Assembly (NCBI GenBank): GCA_947177885.1
Contig: CAMWWF010000233.1
Span: 1 to 5,173, forward strand
Length of the DNA stretch: 5,173 nucleotides
Reading direction: 5' to 3'
DNA from: an uncultured Lachnospiraceae bacterium
Lineage (GTDB): Bacteria; Bacillota_A; Clostridia; Lachnospirales; Lachnospiraceae
The notes under the pieces were generated by a model that was not told the DNA's origin, searched no databases, and saw only the letters and a program-made list of their open reading frames with translations. The first letter of the stretch is position 1, and every line of letters starts with the position of its first letter. Positions 1-5,173 of the stretch are shown here, piece by piece. The translations under genes were made by a program, and so were the position numbers.

Positions 1-824
1 CTGAATATCCAGAACACAAACAGCGACATCAAAAGCGTGATCAGAGAAGCCGCGCAGGAATAACCCGCCTGACTGATGCCGATCTCCGGCAGATATAGGG
101 AAAGGGGCCAGAGGGATTTGTCTTTCAGAAAAGCCAGAGGTTCCTCTATCATATTCCAGCATTCCAGAAAGTCCAGCGCCATGGCCGACAGCACGCCGCC
201 CCGCGCCAGGGGAAGCGCTATATGCAAGAAGATCCGCCATTCCCCCGCTCCGTCCATGCGGGCGGCCTCCGGCAGTTCAGAGGGAATGTTCCGAAAGCTG
301 CGATAGATCAGAAATACCGGGAACGTGGAAAATACCGCAGGAAGGATCACCGCCCCGCGGGTATCCATCATCCCAAGCTGGCGGATTACCAGATACTTTG
401 ACAGCATCGTCACCTGAAAAGGCAGCAGCATCAGGATCACATAGATCGTAAACAGCAGCTTCTGTCCTCTGAACTTAAAAGAAGCGAGCGCCCATGCCCC
501 AGGAACGCCAATCAGGAACTGTCCCGCAAGGATCACTCCCGCCATCCGCACAGAGTTCCAGAACAGCTGCAAAAAGGCGGGACTGTAAAAGAGCAGTCTC
601 TTATACTGTTCCAGAGTGGGGTAGTCCGGGATCCACTTCCAGTCTATATATCCGTCCGTGTTCAAAACCAGCGCCCCGGCCCGTTCTTTCCATTCCAACG
701 CATCCGTCAGGGAACCGGATATCAGGATCAGAACCGGCAGGATGAAGCAGAGTCCCAATCCTGCCACGGGCAGGGTGACGATAAGCTTTTTTATCATACT
801 TTCTTTGTTACGTGATTCCTTCAT
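1..824 (-). CDS. ABC sugar transporter permease, MalG/UgpE type (3'-truncated by window edge)
   Basis: Inner-membrane permease of a CUT1-type carbohydrate ABC importer; it would pair with the permease at 994-1884 to form the translocation pore. I translated 274 codons from ATG at 824-822 with no stop. Hydrophobic segments lie near residues 14-36, 90-113, 123-147, 157-175 and 256-274. The EAA loop that docks the ATPase is at 186-208, with E-A-A-R-M-D-G-A-G-E followed by F-L-H-I-A-L-P-L, a very good match to the family pattern. The family is usually 270-300 aa, so probably only the last 10-20 residues are missing. Start choice: upstream in the same frame there is no ATG, GTG or TTG before a stop, and a G-rich GGGGG(A) stretch at about 830-835 sits at ribosome-binding distance. 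The substrate cannot be read from the sequence. Confidence 0.93.
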   Translation of the reverse strand, partial: MKESRNKESMIKKLIVTLPVAGLGLCFILPVLILISGSLTDALEWKERAGALVLNTDGYIDWKWIPDYPTLEQYKRLLFYSPAFLQLFWNSVRMAGVILAGQFLIGVPGAWALASFKFRGQKLLFTIYVILMLLPFQVTMLSKYLVIRQLGMMDTRGAVILPAVFSTFPVFLIYRSFRNIPSELPEAARMDGAGEWRIFLHIALPLARGGVLSAMALDFLECWNMIEEPLAFLKDKSLWPLSLYLPEIGISQAGYSCAASLITLLMSLFVFWIF

Positions 825-993
825 TTTGATCCCCCATTCCCTGATTGGTTTGTGGTGCCTGATATCCCTGAACTCAGGAATGTCGTGCCCCGGAATGTAC
901 CCAGGTCTGCTCGTTCTTTGACTGTGTGATCCTGACTTCGTGAGATGTCGGAAACTCTTATGAACAGTTCCTTAATCTGTGTGCTTTACACGA

Positions 994-1884
994 TCAGCCT
1001 TTCCTTCCGTCTTCTTCCGCCCTGTCCCAGATCCTCTTCAGCGCCATGGCGATACTGCCGATCACCGCAGCCGACAATACCGCCCCGGCCGCCATCTTGT
1101 CGAAGTCCAGATTGGTGTACCAGTTGTTGAACACATACTGCAGCAGGTAAATTTCTTCCGCGGGGTAGGCGCCGCTGATCAGATAGGCCTCCCGGAACAC
1201 CTTAAAGGCGTTGAGCAGGGACAGTACGGTAATGGTATAACAGCTTCCTTTCAGGCAGGGCAATGTTATGTAGAAAAAGCTTCTCACATCCCCCGCGCCG
1301 TCTACCCTTCCCGCCTCCAGGATTTCCTTCGGAACCGCTTTCAGCGCCGCCAGCCATAGCACCAGAGTATACCCCAGATTCCGCCACACATAGGTAAAAA
1401 CCAGCACCCGGAAAACAGTTTCCCCCTGAAGGAAATCAATATGGGTTCCAAGGATCCCGTTCAAAAAACCCTGTTTCGCAAAGATCAGTTTCCACACCAG
1501 CACAATGGTAGCCGCCGGCATAGCCATGGGAAGCAGGTAGAGAGCCTTCCATTTCTCCAGAAAAGGATATCTGTCCATAGCCACCGCCAGTGCGAGCCCT
1601 CCTGCCAGCAAAAGGGGCAGACACACTCCCACAAAACGTACCGTATTGTATACCGCCAGCCGAAAAGCCTGATTCTGTAACACCGTCCGATAATTGGCCA
1701 GGCCGCTGAACTCTCCGGACAAAGAAGTATAAAAGGAGCGTTTCAGCACATCCAGAAAAGGGATCAGGATAAATACAGTCACTCCCATAGCGCCCGGCAG
1801 CAAAAACAACAATTTACTCAGCCAGATAGAGCTGAACTTTTTTCGCGATCGCGTCCACCGTTTCCTCAATACTCTTCTCTCCAT
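994..1884 (-). CDS. ABC sugar transporter permease, MalF/UgpA type
   Basis: First membrane subunit of the CUT1-type sugar importer, 296 aa, the normal length for UgpA/LacF-like permeases. A basic N-terminus (residues 1-24, rich in R and K) precedes the first membrane segment at about 25-43. Further hydrophobic segments fall near 83-102, 114-134, 158-181, 216-228 and 264-282. The EAA loop is at 190-209, E-A-G-R-V-D-G-A-G-D then Y-I-T-L-P; the usual second Ala is Gly. The C-terminal F-D-K-M-A-A-G-A-V-L (261-270) is typical of the family. The ATG at 1884 lies 71 nt inside the upstream lipoprotein gene and has no good Shine-Dalgarno, which suggests translational coupling. A TTG at codon 6 (1869-1867) has GGAGAG about 7 nt upstream and is an alternative start. 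The basic leader is normal for the family, so either start works. Confidence 0.95.
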   Translation of the reverse strand: MERRVLRKRWTRSRKKFSSIWLSKLLFLLPGAMGVTVFILIPFLDVLKRSFYTSLSGEFSGLANYRTVLQNQAFRLAVYNTVRFVGVCLPLLLAGGLALAVAMDRYPFLEKWKALYLLPMAMPAATIVLVWKLIFAKQGFLNGILGTHIDFLQGETVFRVLVFTYVWRNLGYTLVLWLAALKAVPKEILEAGRVDGAGDVRSFFYITLPCLKGSCYTITVLSLLNAFKVFREAYLISGAYPAEEIYLLQYVFNNWYTNLDFDKMAAGAVLSAAVIGSIAMALKRIWDRAEEDGRKG

Positions 1885-4174
1885 TCACTGCGGACACACC
1901 CAATTCCATCACTGTGTCATATACCATTGTGTCACAGAGATTAACCCGGTCAATGCTGTCCAGTATGGCGTTCAATTTCTCAAAATCCTCTGAAGCCGCC
2001 CATTCCACCTCCAGTACCACATAGTCCTCCTGCATGTTCCCATAAGTCCACCCCGTGGTACTGTAATTCCCGGGCCTGTGGCTCAGGTTCGCTTTCTCCA
2101 TATCGTACAGCGCACTTTTATTCACAGGAACTCCGTTTAGGATAACGCCTTTCTGAAAATCGGCGCTGAGAGCATATTCCACAAACGCTTCCGCTTCCTC
2201 CTGCACCCCGGAAGCCTGATTTACAGCCAGCATACTCACCGGAATGCATACCGTTCCCTGATCGGAAAAGATCCGATAATCCTTTTTCAGAAAGTCGAGC
2301 TCCGAAAGCAGGTAATTTAACTCGATCAGGATATCCCCTCCCATACTCCCCATAAAAAGGGGATTTTGGTAATAGCAGTAACTGTCCGCAAGAGTATTTG
2401 CCCAGTAGAGCTGATTCCGGTTCATAAAATCGTAGACAGCACCCCTTCCGCGTCCCCAGAGATTATTCGCCCGAGACTTTATCTCTTTCTGCACAGCCTC
2501 CTCACTCATCTCCTGCCTGTCCGCAGCATAAATACGGCGGCACAGTGTCAGAAAACGGCTCAAAGCTTCCCTGTCCAGTTCCCCTCGCTCATCGATCCAG
2601 CCTCCTGACACCATGGCCATAGCCATCAGTATCCGGTCTTCCGTGAGCAATCCGATCTTGCTGGTGCCATCTGTCTTCATTTCCTCCAAAAGCGAAACAA
2701 ATCCTTCCAGATCATCTGCGCTCCGGATCAGTTCCGCCTCTCCCATCAGTATGGTGAACTGGAAGGCTGTGGGAAGTGTATATACCTTTTCCTCACGAAA
2801 GAAGCAGTCTGTCACATTCTCAAAATAATTCTCCGTCTCACTCATCCGTACATAAAGTTCCGTCAGATCCTTCAAAATACCCTTCTCCACGTAAGAATCA
2901 TAGGGAATACCATCCATGACAAGCACATCCGGTCCGTCACCTGTGGCAATCCGTATGGCCAGACTCTTCAGCGCGTCTTCTTCCGTCCGGCCATCCTCCT
3001 CCGACACCCCTACCTCATATTGCACATACAGTTCCGGGTGCGCCCCCTGATATCCGGTCACAGCCTGACGCACATTGTTGTCATTATGCAGACTGTAAAC
3101 ACGTATCAGCGTATCCGGAACGGAAGGAATGTCCGCGTTATATGCAAAGCGTACGATATCCCCGGAATCATACACCAGCCAGAACACCGGCATGTCTCCC
3201 GTCTCATCCTCTGTCATGCACATTGCCACAAACTGCTTTGAAATATCGCCGATACTGCAGAGCGACCCTTCTATCACCTGTTCCATTACCGTTCCATATA
3301 TCACATGATGGAACACTCCTTCCTCCGTCAACACGTAAATACCATCCTCTGTACGGGAAGGCATGATCAGATAGAGAAAGCTGCCGCTGCCTGCATCATC
3401 TTCCAGATATTTCCTCAGCGCATCCGTCAGAACACGGTCTTCCTCAAGCTGTTTTCGGTCAGAAATACTGTAGATCATAATACCGCCATTCTGACCGTTA
3501 TAATAGCCGGCAAACAGATAATCTCCACACACCGACAGGTTTGTGACCGCTTGGGGAAAATCCCACAGGTACTCTGTCTCTCCCGTTTCTGTATCCACAC
3601 GACACAGAGCGGTGCTGTATCCGGAGGCAGAGTCGCAGTTAATGGAACTGACGTAAAAGTATCCGTCTCTGCCGTACAGGTAAGTCACGGCCTTATCTGC
3701 AAAATGATCCCACTCCCGCATCTCGCCTTCCGGTGTCATAAAATACCGATACCGCCTGCCTTCTTCCACGATTTCAAATATTCGCGCCCCATTTTCCGCC
3801 ACTGCCATGTCAGGTACTAATCTGTTCTCCCCGATGGGGCGAAAAGCCTCCGAGATCTGTTCCTGTACCTTTATTTCCCCGTTATCCGGAATCAACCGCT
3901 CATCCATCCCCTGATCCCGGACCAGATAGATTCCGTTGTCTGTCGGAAACAAATCCGTCGGACAATAGCTTTCATTCAGGGCAGAAATTTTTTCCTCCAC
4001 ATATCGCCCCATGGTCGGGGACGCAGCGCTTCCTGTCCCGGAAGCATTCCCCTGCCCTGCCGAGTTCCGAAGATCCGCACCACAGCCGGCAAGAAACAGC
4101 GTAACCGCCAGAAATCCGGTGAAGATTTTCCTTTTATAATATTGTCTGCCTGTTATATTTCTGTTCTGCATCAT
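1814..4174 (-). CDS. Lipoprotein: N-terminal propeller-like domain fused to a family 1 (CUT1) solute-binding protein
   Basis: Extracytoplasmic sugar-binding component of the importer, 786 aa against about 400-450 for the family. Residues 1-30 form a lipoprotein signal (basic Y-K-R-K, then a hydrophobic stretch) with lipobox L-A-G-C, so Cys31 should be lipidated. Residues 32-54 are a Gly/Ser/Ala/Asn-rich linker. Residues about 55-350 have repeated short beta-type stretches such as D-N-G-I-Y-L (79-84), R-D-G-Y-F-Y (169-174), C-G-D-Y-L-F (216-221) and E-D-G-I-Y-V-L (276-282), resembling beta-propeller blades; this fold is inferred. The solute-binding domain runs from about 355 to 786: L-I-R-V-Y at 356-360, G-D-G-P-D-V-L-V-M-D at 412-421, K-G-I-L-K-D-L-T at 431-438, and N-G-V-P-V-N-K-S at 680-687. 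Two ATGs stand in tandem (4174, 4171); AAGGTGG is 3 nt from the first and 6 nt from the second, so the second may be preferred. The substrate is unknown. Confidence 0.92.
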   Translation of the reverse strand: MMQNRNITGRQYYKRKIFTGFLAVTLFLAGCGADLRNSAGQGNASGTGSAASPTMGRYVEEKISALNESYCPTDLFPTDNGIYLVRDQGMDERLIPDNGEIKVQEQISEAFRPIGENRLVPDMAVAENGARIFEIVEEGRRYRYFMTPEGEMREWDHFADKAVTYLYGRDGYFYVSSINCDSASGYSTALCRVDTETGETEYLWDFPQAVTNLSVCGDYLFAGYYNGQNGGIMIYSISDRKQLEEDRVLTDALRKYLEDDAGSGSFLYLIMPSRTEDGIYVLTEEGVFHHVIYGTVMEQVIEGSLCSIGDISKQFVAMCMTEDETGDMPVFWLVYDSGDIVRFAYNADIPSVPDTLIRVYSLHNDNNVRQAVTGYQGAHPELYVQYEVGVSEEDGRTEEDALKSLAIRIATGDGPDVLVMDGIPYDSYVEKGILKDLTELYVRMSETENYFENVTDCFFREEKVYTLPTAFQFTILMGEAELIRSADDLEGFVSLLEEMKTDGTSKIGLLTEDRILMAMAMVSGGWIDERGELDREALSRFLTLCRRIYAADRQEMSEEAVQKEIKSRANNLWGRGRGAVYDFMNRNQLYWANTLADSYCYYQNPLFMGSMGGDILIELNYLLSELDFLKKDYRIFSDQGTVCIPVSMLAVNQASGVQEEAEAFVEYALSADFQKGVILNGVPVNKSALYDMEKANLSHRPGNYSTTGWTYGNMQEDYVVLEVEWAASEDFEKLNAILDSIDRVNLCDTMVYDTVMELGVSAVNGEKSIEETVDAIAKKVQLYLAE

Positions 4175-4177
4175 GTT

Positions 4178-4184
4178 CCACCTT
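4178..4184 (-). promoter_or_regulatory. Ribosome binding site of the lipoprotein gene
   Basis: AAGGTGG on the minus strand, 3 nt before the ATG at 4174 and 6 nt before the ATG at 4171. The spacing favours the second ATG, which would shorten the protein by one residue. Confidence 0.75.
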
Positions 4185-4200
4185 ATTTATTCCCGCGAAC

Positions 4201-4254
4201 AAACATTGCTCATTGAGCAAACATTGCTCATTGAGCAAACATTGCTCATTGAGC
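4201..4254. repeat. Three perfect tandem 18-bp repeats, each with a 15-bp palindrome (operator-like)
   Basis: The unit AAACATTGCTCATTGAGC occurs three times without a mismatch (4201-4218, 4219-4236, 4237-4254). Each unit, with the first bases of the next, contains TTGCTCA-T-TGAGCAA: 7-bp inverted arms around a single central base, spaced by ACA. The third copy extends to 8-bp arms (ATTGCTCA/TGAGCAAT, ending at 4257). The array ends 26 nt before the lipoprotein start codon and 16 nt before its ribosome binding site. It could be a cluster of binding sites for a dimeric regulator or a run of small hairpins in the 5' leader (6-bp stem, 3-nt loop). The regulator is not known. Confidence 0.9.
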
Positions 4255-4262
4255 AATGGGCC

Positions 4263-4317
4263 AAGTCAGTGTAGTTGACTTTTTGCCGCCGCTTGCAGCG
4301 GGTATCATTTCGGCAAA
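4263..4317. repeat. Nested hairpins in the transporter leader region
   Basis: AAGTCA (4263-4268) pairs with TGACTT around a 7-nt loop and is followed by more T on the plus strand, giving a weak terminator-like shape. Immediately after, TTTGCCG (4282-4288) pairs with CGGCAAA (4311-4317), enclosing CCGCT-TGC-AGCGG (4289-4301). All these arms are perfect. On the minus strand this would lie in the lipoprotein mRNA leader if transcription starts upstream of it. Function is unknown. Confidence 0.55.
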
Positions 4318-4348
4318 CTGCCCCGCAAATGCCATGAGGGTCACAATA

Positions 4349-4381
4349 CCAAGGTGTCTAAAAGACTCATTCCCCTTGGGG
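4349..4381. repeat. Branched inverted repeat: CCAAGG/CCTTGG enclosing GTCT-AAA-AGAC
   Basis: CCAAGG (4349-4354) is complementary to CCTTGG (4374-4379), and the latter is also part of the self-complementary CCCCTTGGGG (4372-4381). Between them lies GTCT-AAA-AGAC (4356-4366). Alternative foldings compete for the same bases, which could permit switching in RNA. No known riboswitch or regulator site was recognised. Confidence 0.45.
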
Positions 4382-4396
4382 CGATCAAATTCCATG

Positions 4397-4416
4397 CCCC
4401 GCTGCTTGCGGCGGGG
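4397..4416. repeat. GC-rich hairpin CCCCGCTGC-TT-GCGGCGGGG
   Basis: Nine-base arms with a single T-G wobble and a tiny loop; in practice an 8-bp stem with loop CTTG. The tail on the plus strand is GTTATTG and on the minus strand CATGG, so neither gives the T-run of a classical intrinsic terminator. The motif CCGCnGCTTGCnGCGGG also occurs at 4286-4302, 2 mismatches apart, so it seems to be a duplicated unit. Confidence 0.55.
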
Positions 4417-4500
4417 TTATTGACTGATATTGCCTCCCGGAATCTCTCGGTGCCTGATCCTGCAAAAAGATCTTTGTCAGTTGTGCACAGATTTATGACA

Positions 4501-4517
4501 GATACACAAATTGTATC
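4501..4517. promoter_or_regulatory. Short dyad GATACA-CAAAT-TGTATC, possible operator
   Basis: Perfect 6-bp inverted arms around a 5-nt centre, in an otherwise AT-rich stretch. With one bulged C the symmetry extends to CAG at the left and CTG at the right. A T-rich segment follows on the plus strand. It could be a protein-binding site, but there is no second copy and no recognisable promoter beside it. Confidence 0.3.
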
Positions 4518-4625
4518 CTGTTTTCTTTACTGTATCATCTCTTTCTCTAAATATCCTCTAAATTTACGAAATCCTGTTCCAAATATTGTTTTCCCGCATA
4601 TCAGAACCAACCTCGAAAACGCTGC

Positions 4626-4750
4626 GTGTTTCCCCGGTGTCAGGCTCCCGCCAAATCAAAGACCCCTCAGAAAGCTGACGAAATCTTTGATTTGGCGGCA
4701 CAGCAAAGCAGAAGGTGTCCCCCAGACCGGGGGAATGATTTTTCAAACAC
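4626..4750. repeat. Large two-layer hairpin element with perfect 15-bp inner arms
   Basis: Inner arms: 4648-4662 (starts CCGCCAAATC) and 4684-4698 (ends GATTTGGCGG) are exact reverse complements over 15 bp. Their 21-nt loop contains a further TCAG-AAAG-CTGA. Outer arms: CCCCGGT (4632-4638) pairs with ACCGGGG (4726-4732), and GTGTTT (4626-4631) pairs with AAACAC (4745-4750). The right side carries about 27 unpaired nt. The layered symmetry suggests either a structured RNA or a small non-autonomous repeat element. No transposase ends or target duplications were recognised. Confidence 0.7.
4718..4743 (+). terminator. Terminator-like hairpin with T-tract
   Basis: TCCCCC (4718-4723) pairs with GGGGGA (4729-4734) around AGACC, followed by ATGA and TTTTT (4739-4743). 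The shape fits an intrinsic terminator on the plus strand, but there is no plus-strand gene upstream in the window. It may instead block read-through toward the regulator, or simply be part of the larger hairpin element, since the two foldings compete. Confidence 0.3.
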
Positions 4751-4819
4751 ACTCTGGGACTTTGACTCACTGCCCGCGGGAATAAATATTCCTTTTTAGA
4801 GAACATTTAGAGATTTTAA

Positions 4820-4828
4820 TGGTATAAT
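4820..4828 (+). promoter_or_regulatory. Extended -10 promoter for the response regulator gene
   Basis: TGGTATAAT: a perfect TATAAT -10 box (4823-4828) with the TGn extension. No TTGACA-like -35 box is present at 16-18 bp, which is common for extended -10 promoters. Transcription would start near 4835, giving a leader of about 60 nt before the ATG at 4897. Confidence 0.7.
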
Positions 4829-4881
4829 AAGAAACAGGACAGCCAATGGCCATCCATGCCAGCTTGAATTGAAACCAGACC

Positions 4882-4887
4882 GGGAGG
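4882..4887 (+). promoter_or_regulatory. Ribosome binding site of the response regulator gene
   Basis: GGGAGG, 9 nt upstream of the ATG at 4897. A second purine block, GGGAG, follows at 4889-4893. This supports the chosen start. Confidence 0.75.
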
Positions 4888-4896
4888 CGGGAGCAT

Positions 4897-5173
4897 ATGC
4901 GCATTTTACTTGTGGAAGACGATGCCGATCTCAATCATAATCTGACCTACTACCTGACACAGGAGGGCTATACGGTAGACTCCTGCTTTGACGGGGAAGA
5001 AGCACTGTATTACTGTAAAGAGCAGCAGCCGGACCTGATCCTGCTGGACCGGATGCTGCCTCTGTTATCCGGCACTGAGCTGTTGAAGACCATACGCGCG
5101 CAGGGTATCCATGTACCCGTTCTGATACTCACAGCCATGGGAACCCTGAATGACCGTATAGAAGGGCTTGATC
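4897..5173 (+). CDS. Two-component response regulator, OmpR/PhoB-type receiver (3'-truncated by window edge)
   Basis: Cytoplasmic transcription regulator phosphorylated by a partner histidine kinase. The 92 complete codons cover most of a receiver domain. M-R-I-L-L-V-E-D-D-A-D-L opens it, with acidic residues at 7-9 binding Mg2+. D51 in L-I-L-L-D-R-M-L-P is the phosphate acceptor, G59 follows, and T79 in L-I-L-T-A is the switch Thr/Ser. R52 replaces the more usual hydrophobic residue or K/V/I of the L-D-x-M-L-P motif, which is not unusual. The conserved Lys and the DNA-binding domain lie beyond the edge; a winged-helix output domain is expected from the OmpR-like receiver sequence but cannot be seen. 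It is divergent from the sugar transporter operon with 722 nt between starts. A kinase gene probably follows downstream; this is inference. Confidence 0.93.
   Translation, partial: MRILLVEDDADLNHNLTYYLTQEGYTVDSCFDGEEALYYCKEQQPDLILLDRMLPLLSGTELLKTIRAQGIHVPVLILTAMGTLNDRIEGLD

Larger units (their letters stand above)
4175..4896. other. Divergent intergenic region, 722 nt, no convincing gene
   Basis: Space between the start of the lipoprotein gene (minus strand) and the response regulator gene (plus strand). Open frames crossing it run through hairpins, have no ribosome binding site and show no recognisable protein features. It holds a tandem palindrome array, a cluster of nested hairpins, a small dyad, a large two-layer hairpin and a rightward promoter, each listed separately. 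About 4518-4620 is AT-rich and I see nothing definite in it. I could not identify a convincing leftward promoter for the transporter operon, although one must lie here or inside the array. Confidence 0.8.

Noticed and set aside
979..1359. 126-aa plus-strand open frame opposite the MalF-type permease
   Set aside because: Antisense to a permease gene with clear family motifs; its composition shows no domain or membrane segments of its own.
3305..3820. 171-aa plus-strand open frame opposite the lipoprotein gene
   Set aside because: It lies wholly antisense to the well-supported binding-protein gene, has no ribosome binding site and no recognisable domain; it is a shadow of the opposite strand's codon use.
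4201..4254. CRISPR-like array
   Set aside because: Units are only 18 bp, directly abutting and with no spacers of unique sequence, so this is a simple tandem repeat.
4343..4351. Leftward TGG-TATTGT as an extended -10 promoter for the transporter operon
   Set aside because: The -10 matches only 4 of 6 positions, there is no -35 box, and it lies within a hairpin cluster. It is possible but too weak to annotate.
4354..4785. 143-aa plus-strand open frame in the divergent intergenic region
   Set aside because: It runs through several hairpins and the large inverted repeat, has no ribosome binding site and resembles no protein I know. Repetitive intergenic DNA without stops is the simpler reading.
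4762..4788. TTGACT ... TAAATA as a second plus-strand promoter
   Set aside because: The spacer is only 15 bp and the -10 is poor; the extended -10 at 4820-4828 is a much better candidate.
4564..4806. 80-aa minus-strand open frame across the large hairpin
   Set aside because: Its two N-Q-R/I-W-R-rich segments simply reflect the two arms of the inverted repeat; no ribosome binding site is visible.

Overview
The window looks like a chromosomal fragment from a low-to-mid GC Gram-positive anaerobe, most likely of the class Clostridia (a Lachnospiraceae-like gut bacterium is my guess). The grounds are the strong purine-rich ribosome binding sites, the lipoprotein-type solute-binding protein, a carbohydrate transporter with no ATPase gene in view, and an OmpR-type regulator. 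No sequence here fixes the genus.

Layout. Positions 1-4174 hold three genes on the minus strand, read right to left. First comes a very long lipoprotein (4174-1814, 786 aa) whose C-terminal half is a family 1 solute-binding protein and whose N-terminal ~300 residues are an extra, probably beta-propeller-like, domain. Next is a MalF/UgpA-type permease (1884-994) that overlaps it by 71 nt. After a 169-nt gap comes a MalG/UgpE-type permease (824 to beyond position 1), which lacks only its last few residues. Together they form a CUT1-type carbohydrate ABC importer. Its ATPase is not in the window and may be a shared, unlinked MsmK-like protein.

Positions 4175-4896 are a 722-nt divergent intergenic region rich in symmetric DNA. 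It contains three perfect tandem copies of an 18-bp unit, each carrying a TTGCTCA-T-TGAGCAA palindrome, just upstream of the lipoprotein gene. It also has a cluster of nested GC-rich hairpins (4261-4416), a small dyad (4501-4517), and a large hairpin with perfect 15-bp arms (4648-4698) inside weaker outer arms. An extended -10 promoter (TGGTATAAT) reads rightward.

At 4897 an OmpR/PhoB-type response regulator starts on the plus strand and runs off the right edge. The regulator and transporter are divergently arranged, so the regulator (with a presumed kinase outside the window) may control the transporter. That link is inference from gene order. The most interesting items are the propeller-like/solute-binding fusion and the tandem palindrome array at its 5' side.
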